The notes under the pieces were generated by a model. It worked only from the letters and a program-made list of their open reading frames with translations, had not been told where the DNA came from and made no database searches. DNA of 64,000 nt from Microbacteriaceae bacterium (GTDB lineage: Bacteria > Actinomycetota > Actinomycetes > Actinomycetales > Microbacteriaceae), in assembly GCA_025352325.1 (NCBI GenBank), contig JANXTR010000023.1:179753-243752 (forward strand). Reading direction: 5' to 3'. Numbering within the stretch: the first letter of the stretch is position 1; each line of letters opens with the position of its first letter. The position numbers and the translations under genes are program-made. This document shows positions 1 to 10,549 of the stretch, piece after piece.

Positions 1-45
1 GCCGACGACGACCACAGGAGGAGGAGGCAAGACGGCAAGCGGTAG
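1..45 (+). CDS. 3' end of an upstream reading frame (partial)
   Basis: Frame 1 is open from the window edge and ends in TAG after 14 codons rich in Asp then Arg (DDDHRRRRQ). The charged tail and its position 39 bases before the Rep gene suggest the end of a preceding gene, but it is too short to name. Confidence 0.25.
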   Translation, partial: ADDDHRRRRQDGKR

Positions 46-84
46 CTGAGCAGGGCGTCGTCTGAAGCTGCCGATAGAGAGGGC

Positions 85-1170
85 ATGAGTTCTAAAGATG
101 AAAGCCCCACGGACGAAGGGCTTGTTATATGCGACAAAACTGCCCGCCCGACTTTTGAAACCTCGTTTGTGAGCAGCGCCAGAGTGGAGGCAGCCGCGCG
201 TGAGCTTCCCGAGCTACCGTCCCGAACTGCCAATGACCTACAGCCGCGTTACTCGCTCACCCTGTCCCCGGCGTCGATTCAAATTTCTCGAAGGTCCGTT
301 ATCGCCAAACCGAAGGGTGAAAATTACCGACCGCGGCAAGCAATTGTTGGCTGGTCAAAAAAGTCCCGCGCCTCAATGGTTGCCCGTCTGTGCTCGCTGG
401 ACTACGAACCGGTCTTCGGTGGCGGGGTCCGTTCGCCCGCCATGATTACGCTGACCTACCCGGGGGACTGGCTGCCGATTGCCCCCGACGGCGTGACAGC
501 CAAGTCTCACCTGCGTTCCCTCGCCAAGAGGTACGAACGGCAGTTCGGAGAACCGCTTGCGGCGGTCTGGAAGCTCGAATTTCAACGACGAGGAGCACCG
601 CACTTTCACCTGTTCTGTGCTCCACCGACCGGCGCCGGATTCCGCGAATGGCTGTCGACGAATTGGACGGGCATTCTCGACCTCCAAGACGAGGACGAAC
701 GGCGCAAGCACCTCCTAGCGGGCACTGGGCTCGATTACGACACAGGCATGCGGTCGACTGACAGCAAGCGCGTGGCGGTCTATTTCAGCAAACACGGGTC
801 GGCGAACTTCGGAGACAAGGAGTATCAAAATCGACCTCCGCAAGCGTGGCTGGAGTCGGGCTCGATTGGTCGTTTCTGGGGGTACTGGGGTTTGAAGCCC
901 GCTCTCTTTCCGGTCGAGGTGTCAGACGAAGTTGCCGTTCACGCCGCGCGAATATTGCGACGCTGGTCCCGAGCCAGTGGCAAGCCCCGAAGAGTGGTCG
1001 TTTGGCGCGTCAACCAGAAGACTGGCGAGCTGCGAAAGCGTCACGTGCGACGCCGGACTCGGCGTCTTCCAGCGATCTCGGGATTTGTGGCCGTCAACGA
1101 CGGGTCAGCGATGGGGAGCGCCTTGGCTCGAGCCCTCGCGCTCTCTCTAGATGAACGGAAGCAACGTTGA
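85..1170 (+). CDS. Rolling-circle (HUH) replication initiator-like protein
   Basis: A 361-residue protein with the three landmarks of HUH replication/relaxase enzymes: motif 1 near residues 120-125 (MITLTYP), the metal-binding H-F-H at 173-175 in APHFHLF, and a Tyr-x-x-Lys motif at 233-236 (YFSK). Such proteins nick one strand at a double-strand origin and stay bound to the 5' end through the Tyr, starting rolling-circle replication of plasmids or integrative elements. GAGAGGG sits directly before the ATG. Its 3' end overlaps the convergent restriction gene by 24 bases. Neighbouring restriction-modification genes suggest a mobile or formerly mobile unit. No integrase is visible inside the window, so whether it is an integrated plasmid is inference. 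Confidence 0.75.
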   Translation: MSSKDESPTDEGLVICDKTARPTFETSFVSSARVEAAARELPELPSRTANDLQPRYSLTLSPASIQISRRSVIAKPKGENYRPRQAIVGWSKKSRASMVARLCSLDYEPVFGGGVRSPAMITLTYPGDWLPIAPDGVTAKSHLRSLAKRYERQFGEPLAAVWKLEFQRRGAPHFHLFCAPPTGAGFREWLSTNWTGILDLQDEDERRKHLLAGTGLDYDTGMRSTDSKRVAVYFSKHGSANFGDKEYQNRPPQAWLESGSIGRFWGYWGLKPALFPVEVSDEVAVHAARILRRWSRASGKPRRVVVWRVNQKTGELRKRHVRRRTRRLPAISGFVAVNDGSAMGSALARALALSLDERKQR

Positions 1171-2082
1171 CGAGCCCGAGTCGAGCGCCGTCTCGATCGC
1201 TGTCTTATAGACATTCTCGTCCGGCAGGGTCACGTTGTTGAATGCCTCTTGAACTTTGTAGACCGTCGTGGACCGTTCCGTATCTTGCTTCAGCGGGACG
1301 GCGCTCCCGTCCTCGATGGGCACAAACATGTCGAGGTCGTACGCCATGAATGTGATGGACGCGGGTTGAAGGGCGTAGCGGACTAGCCCGTCGGCCCCTC
1401 CAAGTCGACGCATGATTCGGTCGTATACGGGGGTGGGGCAAACAAAGAAGAGTCCCTTGCGGCACAGTTCCTCCCGCTGAAGAACCTGCCCCTTGTAGAT
1501 CAACTGGGGCAAAATTCTCTTGTTTACGTTTTCCCAGTTGAGCCCGACCGAGGATTGAACAATGTCGCGCTCTTCCGTAAGAAGTGCCGCTCTGCTGGCC
1601 CGGTAGTTGCCCGTCGTGTCGATCGTCTGAACTTCGATTGCGACGAACTCGACGAGGTTTCCTTCAGCATCGAGAAGCGCCAAGATCCAGTCGACGAAAT
1701 AGGAATTGATGCCGTCCTTCTGCGGCAGCCGCAACTCACCACCCCATCGCTTACCAAACACGGCAACGGTCGGCTGGCCAGACTGTCGGGCGTCGGCAAC
1801 AGCCTTGCGCCCCGGGCTTAGGGGAAGCCCCTTTGAAAAGGCGCGGTCGGCCACATCTCGAAGGATTCGATAGTCGCCTGCGTAAAGCCGAATCGGACAA
1901 CAGATGACCGGTGCTGAGGTCACCGGCTTGATGGAGCAAGCTCCGGATACCAAGCCGTCGCTGAGTGTCTTCTCGCAACGCTCGCCCAGAAACGGGCAGT
2001 GAAGGCTGTGGGCCGCGGCGACGGCTTCTGGTGAACGGTCTCCGGCGCGGTATCCGAATATCTCGTAGACCGTTCCAGCCAA
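1147..2082 (-). CDS. NotI/EagI-family type II restriction endonuclease
   Basis: The 311-residue protein carries the four-cysteine set characteristic of the NotI family, which binds an iron atom near the N-terminus: Cys29, Cys36, Cys49 and Cys61/62 (GACSIKP and VICCPIRL). A PD-(D/E)xK-like nuclease core follows, with Asp131 in FVDW and Glu150-x-Gln152 in AIEVQ. Length is close to EagI rather than the longer NotI. The start is TTG, one base after the methyltransferase stop, so the two genes are almost certainly translated together with methylase first, which protects the host. Family members cut GC-rich palindromes containing GGCC (GCGGCCGC for NotI, CGGCCG for EagI); the exact site here cannot be read from sequence. 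Confidence 0.8.
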   Translation of the reverse strand: MAGTVYEIFGYRAGDRSPEAVAAAHSLHCPFLGERCEKTLSDGLVSGACSIKPVTSAPVICCPIRLYAGDYRILRDVADRAFSKGLPLSPGRKAVADARQSGQPTVAVFGKRWGGELRLPQKDGINSYFVDWILALLDAEGNLVEFVAIEVQTIDTTGNYRASRAALLTEERDIVQSSVGLNWENVNKRILPQLIYKGQVLQREELCRKGLFFVCPTPVYDRIMRRLGGADGLVRYALQPASITFMAYDLDMFVPIEDGSAVPLKQDTERSTTVYKVQEAFNNVTLPDENVYKTAIETALDSGSSTLLPFI

Positions 2083-2083
2083 T

Positions 2084-3289
2084 TCAGACCACCCGACGCA
2101 GTTCGGCGCGGCTGACGCCGAGGGCGGCAGAGACAGACTGACCGACGGCGGCTGCCAAGAGCGGGGGCACGGCGTTCCCGACCTGTTCGTACTGGTCCAC
2201 CCGAGACCCTGTGAACCTGTAGGTGTCAGGGAAGGACTGGATCCGTGCGGCTTCGCGGACCGTGAACGCTCGCTCTTGTCCGTAGTGGAAATATGCGCCC
2301 CAGTGCGGGTCGCACTTAGTCAGGATCGTCGATGCGAGGCCGTCAGGATGAACCCGTCCGTAGCGCTTGGTGTGGTCTGAGCGCCGCGCGTCCTTCATGC
2401 CCTTCGGCAAGAGGTCGAAAGGGATGTCCGTCCAGTTGCCACCCTGCGGGATGTGCCCGAGTCGATCAAGGTTTATCTTGGTCAGCCGAGCGGCCTCGTG
2501 GTTGTGGACCCCGTCGCTACCGCCCCGCAACGCGCGCTGGTAGTCATTCGTCGCGGCCGTGCGATAGGGCTTTACAGACTCCCCCGCTTCACCGTTCAGA
2601 AGGACCGGCAAATCGTCGATCGCTTGACGAACTGAGGTGAAGGACGGCAGTTCAACCGACTTCGGCAACGCGACGATGTTGCGCCCCTCGAACCGCGAGG
2701 TGAAGTTGACGCGCATGGGAGCATGCCGGATCGGGTCAGGGAAGGCTGTGATGGCCTCCGCGCCGCCGCGGAGGGCCAAGACGATCGTCCTCCACCGTGT
2801 CTGCGGGACTCCGTAGTGCGGCGCGTAGAGGATCTGAACGTCCGCGCGGTAGTCAAGCTCCTCAAGAGACTGAAGAATCGCGGCGAGCGTAGCTCCGCCC
2901 TCAAACGACACGAGACCGGGAACGTTCTCGATGAGTACGGCACGAGGCTCGAACTCCTCGACAAACCGCAGGTACTCCTTGAAGAGGTGATTCCGTCGAT
3001 CATCGGTAGACCGGAGCGGGGCGTTGATAGAGAAACCTTGGCACGGAGGGCCGCCAGCCATGAGATCGAGATCGCCCTTGTTCAGACCCAGCGACTTGCG
3101 AACTTTGGCCGCGTCGACGGTTCGAATATCTCGGCTATCCACCATGGCCTCTGGGTGGTTGAGGGCGAAAGTCGCCGCATAGGTCGGGATGAGTTCGTTG
3201 GCGTAAAGCGTCCGGAAACCGGCCTCGCTCAGACCTTCAGAGAGTCCGCCAGCCCCGGCAAAAAGGTCGACCATCGTGAGTTCGGACAT
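2084..3289 (-). CDS. DNA (cytosine-5-)-methyltransferase of the R-M pair
   Basis: 401 residues with all landmark C5-methylase motifs in order: motif I VDLFAGAGG at 7-15 (SAM binding), motif IV GGPPCQGFS with catalytic Cys83, motif VI ENVPG at 121-125, motif VIII QTRWRTIV near 163-170, a target-recognition region at about 190-330, and motif X VGNAVPP near the C-terminus. It transfers a methyl group to carbon 5 of cytosine in the recognition site. An AAGGGG ribosome-binding site lies 8 bases before the ATG. It is the first gene of the pair with the NotI-type nuclease and is presumably its cognate protector. Confidence 0.9.
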   Translation of the reverse strand: MSELTMVDLFAGAGGLSEGLSEAGFRTLYANELIPTYAATFALNHPEAMVDSRDIRTVDAAKVRKSLGLNKGDLDLMAGGPPCQGFSINAPLRSTDDRRNHLFKEYLRFVEEFEPRAVLIENVPGLVSFEGGATLAAILQSLEELDYRADVQILYAPHYGVPQTRWRTIVLALRGGAEAITAFPDPIRHAPMRVNFTSRFEGRNIVALPKSVELPSFTSVRQAIDDLPVLLNGEAGESVKPYRTAATNDYQRALRGGSDGVHNHEAARLTKINLDRLGHIPQGGNWTDIPFDLLPKGMKDARRSDHTKRYGRVHPDGLASTILTKCDPHWGAYFHYGQERAFTVREAARIQSFPDTYRFTGSRVDQYEQVGNAVPPLLAAAVGQSVSAALGVSRAELRRVV

Positions 3290-3374
3290 GCGTGAGCCCC
3301 TTCGTTACTTGAGAGTACGGGCGAAAGATCGCTTGAGTGGTAGCTGCCTAAGCGTGTCAATGACAGCCCAACTG

Positions 3375-3402
3375 AACTTGGCCATACGAATATGGCCAAG
3401 TT
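3375..3402. promoter_or_regulatory. Perfect 12-bp inverted repeat, likely operator
   Basis: Arms AACTTGGCCATA and TATGGCCAAGTT are exact reverse complements around a CGAA loop. Neither side has a T-run, so a rho-independent terminator is unlikely. The position upstream of the methylase start suits an operator for R-M expression; each arm contains TGGCCA, so the cognate or another GGCC methylase might modify it. Confidence 0.55.
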
Positions 3403-3657
3403 AGCGTCCACGACCGACCTTTCCGATGCTGTTCGGCTTAATTGAAGGCTTAAGTCCTCCACGGGTGAGGGCAAGACCCTACCAAATAGGGGAAGTGTGC
3501 AAATATGTCGATTCCCCTAGGCTCCACTCCCCACTCAGGTCGACCGGTGCGCGCGCGCTCCCGGACGTCGCACCCGCGACGCGCAGTGGCGGAGCGCGTG
3601 CGACAAAACGCAGCGTTCGGCGATCGGTTTGGCGTTCCGTTCGGCGACGCGGGTGAC

Positions 3658-3663
3658 TAGCCT
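3658..3663 (+). promoter_or_regulatory. Candidate -10 box (leaderless)
   Basis: TAGCCT ends 6 bases before the ATG at 3670, a spacing that would place transcription start at or next to the start codon. Confidence 0.45.
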
Positions 3664-3669
3664 GGCGAC

Positions 3670-5085
3670 ATGCCCCCCGCCGCTGAGGATTCCTATCGCG
3701 ATGCCCTGACCCGCGCCGAGGGGCACGTGCTCGACTGGCTCGGCTCCGTTAACTCGCGGCACGTCGGGCCTACCGCGACGGTCGAGCAACTGACGGATGC
3801 CTTCGGCGGCCCGTTGCAGGACGACCCGATCGATCCTGGCGCGGTGATCGACGAACTCGCGCGGACCGCGGAGCCCGGCCTGATGGCGATGCCGTCTGGC
3901 AAGTTCTTCGGCTGGGTGATCGGCGGCACCCTGCCAGCCGCGCTTGGCGCCGACTGGATGGTGAGCGCGTGGGACCAGAACGCGGCGATGCGACTGGCGA
4001 CTCCGGCCACCGCGGCCGCCGAGGAGGTCGCCGGGCAGTGGCTGCTCAAGCTGCTGCACCTGCCCGCGTCATCCGCCGTCGGATTCACGACAGGAGGCAC
4101 GACGGCCAACTTCGTCGGGCTCGCCGCCGGCAGGCAGTTCGTGCTCGATCAAGCGGGCTGGGACCTCGAGGGCGAGGGGATGAGCGGCGCCCCGAAGATC
4201 ACCGTGCTGGTCGGCGAGGAGCGTCACACCTCGGTCGACATGGCCCTGCGCTACCTCGGCTTCGGACACGGGCGCAACGTCGCCGCAGACGACCAGGGCC
4301 GAATCCTGCCCGATGCCCTCGCTGAGGCGCTTTCCGAGATCGACGGGCCCGTGATCGTGGCCCTCCAGGCGGGCAATCTGCACTCGGGCGCCTTCGATCC
4401 GATGCGCGAGTGCATCGACCTCGCGCACGCGAGCGGAGCGTGGGTGCACGTCGACGGCGCGTTCGGGCTATGGGCCGCGGTCAGCGACGAGTGGAAGGCC
4501 GCGACCGACGGGCTCGAGCTGGCCGACTCCTGGGCGACCGACGCGCACAAGACACTCAACGTGCCCTACGACTGCGGGGTCGCGATCGTGTCGCGCCCCG
4601 ACGTGCTGGAGAAGGTCTTCGGCGCCCGGCCCGCCTACCTGATCCAGGCGGATGACGGCCCAAGCGACCCGTTCGCACGCGTCCCCGAGTTCTCGCGTCG
4701 CGCGCGCGGCGTCCCGGTCTGGGCGGCGCTCCGTCAACTCGGCCGTCGCGGGACCATCGAGCTGGTCGAGCGCCTTGCCGCGCACGCCCGAGCCCTCGCA
4801 GACGGCATCGCCGCGCTGCCAGGCGCCGAGGTGCTCAACGACGTGGTGTTCACGCAGGTCTCGCTCGCGTTCGGCTCCGACGCGCGCACGCGGGCCGTTA
4901 CTCAGCGCCTGATGGCCGACGGCGTGGTCTGGATGTCGGGGTCCAAGTGGCAGGGCCGGGACATCCTGCGCATCTCCGTCAGCAACTGGTCAACCGATGA
5001 GGCGGATGTCGCGGAGGCCATCGTCGCCGTGGCGGCCGCGATCGGGGCGGTCGACGAGATGGCCGACGGAATGACCAACGCCTGA
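3670..5085 (+). CDS. PLP-dependent group II decarboxylase/aminotransferase-like protein
   Basis: 471 residues of fold-type I PLP enzyme. The ring-stacking His186 (EERHTS), the cofactor-binding Asp262 in HVDGAFG, and the Schiff-base Lys294 in TDAHKTLN are all present, which places it with aromatic-amino-acid/glutamate-type decarboxylases. Members remove CO2 from an L-amino acid; the substrate cannot be assigned. The ATG follows a TAGCCT box by 6 bases with no clear ribosome-binding site, so translation is probably leaderless. It stands alone, tail to tail with a small membrane gene. Confidence 0.85.
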   Translation: MPPAAEDSYRDALTRAEGHVLDWLGSVNSRHVGPTATVEQLTDAFGGPLQDDPIDPGAVIDELARTAEPGLMAMPSGKFFGWVIGGTLPAALGADWMVSAWDQNAAMRLATPATAAAEEVAGQWLLKLLHLPASSAVGFTTGGTTANFVGLAAGRQFVLDQAGWDLEGEGMSGAPKITVLVGEERHTSVDMALRYLGFGHGRNVAADDQGRILPDALAEALSEIDGPVIVALQAGNLHSGAFDPMRECIDLAHASGAWVHVDGAFGLWAAVSDEWKAATDGLELADSWATDAHKTLNVPYDCGVAIVSRPDVLEKVFGARPAYLIQADDGPSDPFARVPEFSRRARGVPVWAALRQLGRRGTIELVERLAAHARALADGIAALPGAEVLNDVVFTQVSLAFGSDARTRAVTQRLMADGVVWMSGSKWQGRDILRISVSNWSTDEADVAEAIVAVAAAIGAVDEMADGMTNA

Positions 5086-5093
5086 CGGCCCTG

Positions 5094-5384
5094 TCAGCTC
5101 CTGACGACGAGTTCGAGCCGCAGGAGTGAGGCGCGGATCGATCGCACGCTCCAGCGCGTGACGAGCAGGCCGCCCAGGTATCCCGCCACCAGAAGGGGAT
5201 CGAGCACTCCCGGTCCGAGCCGTGGACCGAACGCGCACACCGCCGCCAGCGCGACCAGCGCGCCGACGATCGGCCAGTCGCGCGCGGCGACCCAGGTCAC
5301 GCGTTCGGCCAGCGACAGGGTGGGCAACAGCGTCATCCTGACGATCTCGGCGCCGTGTCGGGGTAGGGGACCAGTCAGACTCAC
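5094..5384 (-). CDS. Small predicted membrane protein
   Basis: 96 residues from a GTG start, with two hydrophobic segments at roughly 38-55 and 62-78 ([14 protein letters not shown] and [15 protein letters not shown]). No family is recognised. A shorter 80-residue version could start at the ATG at 5336; neither start has a strong ribosome-binding site. The head-to-head layout with the permease leaves about 95 bases for two promoters. Confidence 0.5.
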   Translation of the reverse strand: MSLTGPLPRHGAEIVRMTLLPTLSLAERVTWVAARDWPIVGALVALAAVCAFGPRLGPGVLDPLLVAGYLGGLLVTRWSVRSIRASLLRLELVVRS

Positions 5385-5477
5385 TCAGTGAGCGTCCGTC
5401 CGCCCGCTTCGGCACGGGGTGATCCTCACGGAATCCTGACGGTGCCGCGCCGAATCCTCGCACCGATCAATGACACC

Positions 5478-7406
<1,929 letters not shown>

Positions 7407-7439
7407 CTTTCTCGCGCCCGCCCTCCGGGTGAATCCGCT

Positions 7440-8027
7440 CTAGTCGGTGGCGGGCGTCGGTGTGACGTCGGGCTCGCCCGGGTCGCCGAGGTCTTCAATC
7501 CAGAGGTCATCGTCGGCGCGCAGGGTCTGCCAGGCGGCATAGAGGACACCGAGTGCCGCAACCGCGCCGAGGCTGATCAGGATGTACTTGCCAGGGCCCG
7601 ACTTCTTGGGCGGCTCGACGATGTGCACCGTGCGACCGATCCGCTCGTTGACCGAGTTGGCCGCAGACGTCGCCTGCTTGAGTGCGGCGCGGATCCGCGG
7701 GTCCTTCGCAACCTCGACCATGGCGAGGGCGGAGGCGATTGCTCCCGAGATCGCGGGGAGGACGTCATCCGAGAGGCGCTCGCCAGCGCGGGAGGCGGCG
7801 GAGCGACCCGACGCGGCGACTGAGGCGACGACGGGACGCACCCGGCTGTCGTAGCTGTCACGGGCGCGGGGGCCGACCTCTTCGCGGGCGTAGTTCGCGG
7901 CTTGGCGACGGGCGTCCTTGAGAACGGCGCTAGCGTGCTCGAGCGCGTCGCGCTGCTCGTCCCACAGCTCTTCGGCCGAGCGCTTGAGCTTGTTCAGTTC
8001 CTTTTGACGCTTGCGTGACAATGCCAT
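7440..8027 (-). CDS. Conserved actinobacterial hypothetical protein with one C-terminal membrane helix
   Basis: 195 residues: a very basic N-terminus (SRKRQKELNKLKR), a long Ala-rich amphipathic helical region to about residue 140, one membrane helix near 150-168 (YILISLGAVAALGVL) and an acidic, Pro-rich tail. The ATG is preceded by GACGGAGGTCGAC, a strong ribosome-binding site that decides this start over an in-frame one 111 bases upstream. Function is unknown; a tail-anchored envelope or nucleoid-linked protein would fit the layout. It is transcribed away from ppiA. Confidence 0.75.
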   Translation of the reverse strand: MALSRKRQKELNKLKRSAEELWDEQRDALEHASAVLKDARRQAANYAREEVGPRARDSYDSRVRPVVASVAASGRSAASRAGERLSDDVLPAISGAIASALAMVEVAKDPRIRAALKQATSAANSVNERIGRTVHIVEPPKKSGPGKYILISLGAVAALGVLYAAWQTLRADDDLWIEDLGDPGEPDVTPTPATD

Positions 8028-8152
8028 GTCGACCTCCGTCGTGGTGTGTCTTGAGAACATGCCCATCCTGCCATGCAGCCCGCGCGTCGGCGATGGATTC
8101 CCCTGGGCGGTCCCTGGGAGCAGGGTCAATGCCCGCATGACAGAATGACCGC

Positions 8153-8680
8153 ATGGCTCTTCACACCGCGGTCGCGACCTTCCACACCAACCACGGCGAT
8201 ATCCGTGTCAACCTCTTCGGCAACCACGCCCCGATCACCGTCGACAACTTCGTTGGCCTGGCGACTGGCGCGAAGGAATGGACCGACCCGAAGACCGGTC
8301 AGAAGACGAACGAGCCGCTGTACAACGGCGTCATCTTCCACCGCATCATCAAAGACTTCATGCTCCAGGGCGGCGACCCGCTCGGCCGCGGCACGGGTGG
8401 CCCCGGCTACAACTTCAAGGACGAGATCCACCCCGAGCTGACCTTCGCCGAGCCGTACATACTCGCCATGGCGAACGCCGGCCCTGGCACCAACGGCTCG
8501 CAGTTCTTCATCACCACGGTGCCGACCCCGTGGCTGCAGGCGAAGCACACCATCTTCGGAGAGGTCGCCGACGACGACTCGAAGCGCGTCGTCGACGAGA
8601 TCGAGGGCGTTTCGACGGACCGCGGCGACGTGCCGCTTGAGCCGGTCGTGATCTCGAGCATCGACGTCACCGAGGTCTAG
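8153..8680 (+). CDS. ppiA: Cyclophilin-type peptidyl-prolyl cis-trans isomerase
   Basis: 175 residues covering a single-domain cyclophilin. The signature FHRIIKDFMLQGGDP carries the catalytic Arg, followed by GTNGSQFFI and the WLQAKHTIFGEV segment that line the proline pocket. There is no signal peptide, so it acts in the cytoplasm, speeding proline isomerisation during protein folding. The next gene starts immediately after its stop, implying an operon with the two rhomboid-like genes. The same order is found near oriC in other actinobacteria. Confidence 0.95.
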   Translation: MALHTAVATFHTNHGDIRVNLFGNHAPITVDNFVGLATGAKEWTDPKTGQKTNEPLYNGVIFHRIIKDFMLQGGDPLGRGTGGPGYNFKDEIHPELTFAEPYILAMANAGPGTNGSQFFITTVPTPWLQAKHTIFGEVADDDSKRVVDEIEGVSTDRGDVPLEPVVISSIDVTEV

Positions 8681-9625
8681 GTGAGTCCCGCCGCGGAGGC
8701 CGAGATCGACCCCTCGGTCTGCTACCGGCATCCGGATCGCACCAGTTGGACCCTCTGCGCGCGCTGCGGGCGCACCATCTGCCCCGAGTGCCAAATCCTC
8801 ACGCCCGCCGGCGTGCGCTGCCCGACCTGCGTGCAGGAGCTCGGTGGCTCGGTGCAGTGGACCCCAGTCGGCAGTGCGGCGAAGGCGAGCGCCGCGAAGG
8901 CCGCCAAGGCGAAGCGCGAGCGCGAGTCCGAGCAGCGGGCGGCCCGCCGTCCGCGGTGGCAGCGCGTCGTGATGGAGTTCGTGAGGCCGGGTGACCGGGT
9001 CCCGATCGCGACCTGGACGATCGCGGTGGTCACCATCGCGCTGTGGATCCTTGGATTCTTCACCGGCGATCTCCCGCTCGCCTTCCTGCAGGCGACGACG
9101 ATGCACGCTGAGTGGATCTGGACGTACGCGACCTCGGCATTCGTCTACCCCGCGCTGGCCTCCCCGCTCGCCATCGCACTGTTCATCATCAACATCGTGT
9201 TCCTGCTGCTCATCGCACCTGGCATGGAGAGATCGATGTCGCGCGGTCGCTTCCTCAGCGTGTTCTTCGCCGGTACGGCGACGGCGGCCGCCCTCACCGT
9301 GCTGGTCGGTGGCGTGTACTACGGCTTGTTCGCCGGACTCTTCGCCCTGTTCGGCGCCTACCTGGTCTCGGTCTGGTCGTCGCCTGCGATCCGAAACCAG
9401 CTGCTCATCAGCCTGGCCATCAACGTGGTGATCGCCATCCTCTTCGGGAGCTTCTTCGCGGTCATCGGGGGCCTTGCGGGAGGTGCGGCGGCGGGGCTGC
9501 TGTTCCGGCGCGCCGAATCGCGTCGGAGCTGGACCGCCGCGACCCCGTACCTGCTGCTCTTCGGCGGGATCGCCGTGCTGGTGATCCTCGCGATCGTGCG
9601 CGGGGTCACCACGGGCCGACTGTGA
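8681..9625 (+). CDS. Zinc-ribbon rhomboid-like protein lacking catalytic residues (pseudo-rhomboid)
   Basis: 314 residues from a GTG that directly abuts the ppiA stop. Residues 14-50 form a B-box-like zinc module (CYRHPDR, CARCGRTICPEC, CPTC). Six or so membrane helices follow from about 107. The C-terminal half aligns by eye with the active rhomboid encoded next door, but the catalytic GASG segment reads GLFAG (Ser replaced by Phe near 217) and the helix-6 His is replaced by Gly near 263. It therefore should not cleave proteins; inactive rhomboids elsewhere bind or traffic membrane clients. A role modulating its neighbour is inference. Confidence 0.8.
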   Translation: MSPAAEAEIDPSVCYRHPDRTSWTLCARCGRTICPECQILTPAGVRCPTCVQELGGSVQWTPVGSAAKASAAKAAKAKRERESEQRAARRPRWQRVVMEFVRPGDRVPIATWTIAVVTIALWILGFFTGDLPLAFLQATTMHAEWIWTYATSAFVYPALASPLAIALFIINIVFLLLIAPGMERSMSRGRFLSVFFAGTATAAALTVLVGGVYYGLFAGLFALFGAYLVSVWSSPAIRNQLLISLAINVVIAILFGSFFAVIGGLAGGAAAGLLFRRAESRRSWTAATPYLLLFGGIAVLVILAIVRGVTTGRL

Positions 9626-10530
9626 GCACCCCCGCCCCTCAGGCCGAGACCGACTCCGAGTTCTGCTACCGGCATCCGGATCGGCAGAGCTTCATCCACT
9701 GCCAGCGCTGCGGGCGAACCATCTGCCCGCAGTGCCAGACGCAAGCCGCGGTCGGCGTGCAATGCCCGGAGTGCGTGCGCGAGGGCCGCGCCGAGGTGCG
9801 GGCGAGCCAGGGCGGATACCTCGGTCGGCTCATCCCCCGGGGGAACGCGCCGGTCGTAACCTACGCGCTGATTGCGCTGTGCGTCGTGATCTACCTCGCG
9901 CAGTGGCTGAGCGGCGGCGCCCTCACCAGCGCCTGGGTCTTGGACCCGCGCTTCATCGCCGAGCAGCCGTGGCGGCTCATCACCTCGGCGTTTCTGCACG
10001 CGACCAGCTTCATCCCCCATCTGCTCTTCAACATGTACGCGCTCTTCGTGTTCGGGCCGGTGCTCGAGCGCTTCCTCGGACGTGTGCGGTTCCTCGCGCT
10101 GTATCTGGCGGGGGCGCTCGGCGGCAGCCTGGGCGTGGTGCTGCTCTACCAACTCGCGGTCGCCACCGATGGCGCCTCGTCGAAATGGTTCGGCGGGTTC
10201 CTCCAGTGGAGCTCGGCGCTCGGCGCATCCGGGGCGATCTTCGCGCTGATGGGGGCGCTGCTCGTGCTGCGCAAGGCGATGGGCCTGCCGCTGACGCAGA
10301 TCCTGGTCGTGGTGGTCGTGAACCTGGCGTTCGGCTTCATCGCCCCGGGGATCGCCTGGCAGGATCACCTGTTCGGCTTCGCCACCGGCGCCGCGGTCGC
10401 GCGCGTCTACCTCACGACCCGACGGCCGGAGCAGTTGCGGACGCAGGTGCTCGCCGTCGCCGGCATCGTGGCCGCAATCGTCGTGATCCTGGTGGTCAGC
10501 GTCGTGGCGTCACCCGGCTACTACGCCTGA
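9622..10530 (+). CDS. Rhomboid-family intramembrane serine protease
   Basis: 302 residues starting at the GTG that overlaps the previous stop (GTGA). The N-terminal zinc module at 15-51 closely resembles that of the preceding gene, showing duplication. The membrane part keeps the rhomboid dyad: Ser203 in GASGAIFAL and His249 in WQDHLFG, plus HLLFNMYAL with His133 and Asn137 for the oxyanion region. It cleaves single-pass membrane proteins inside the bilayer; the substrate is unknown. Confidence 0.9.
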   Translation: MSTPAPQAETDSEFCYRHPDRQSFIHCQRCGRTICPQCQTQAAVGVQCPECVREGRAEVRASQGGYLGRLIPRGNAPVVTYALIALCVVIYLAQWLSGGALTSAWVLDPRFIAEQPWRLITSAFLHATSFIPHLLFNMYALFVFGPVLERFLGRVRFLALYLAGALGGSLGVVLLYQLAVATDGASSKWFGGFLQWSSALGASGAIFALMGALLVLRKAMGLPLTQILVVVVVNLAFGFIAPGIAWQDHLFGFATGAAVARVYLTTRRPEQLRTQVLAVAGIVAAIVVILVVSVVASPGYYA

Positions 10531-10549
10531 ATCCGGCGTCGACCGGGGA

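Larger units (their letters stand above)
3290..3669. other. Intergenic region between the methylase and the PLP enzyme
   Basis: 380 bases with no convincing gene. It holds promoters for two divergent genes, a 12-bp perfect inverted repeat (3375-3402) about 85 bases upstream of the methylase, and a TAGCCT box 6 bases before the PLP gene. Base composition changes here from mixed to strongly GC-rich, which marks the right edge of the accessory segment. Confidence 0.6.

Noticed and set aside
5388..5477. Upstream GTG start for the APC permease
   Set aside because: The 30 extra residues are Pro/Arg-rich, lack membrane character and have no ribosome-binding site; the ATG at 5478 fits the family N-terminus.
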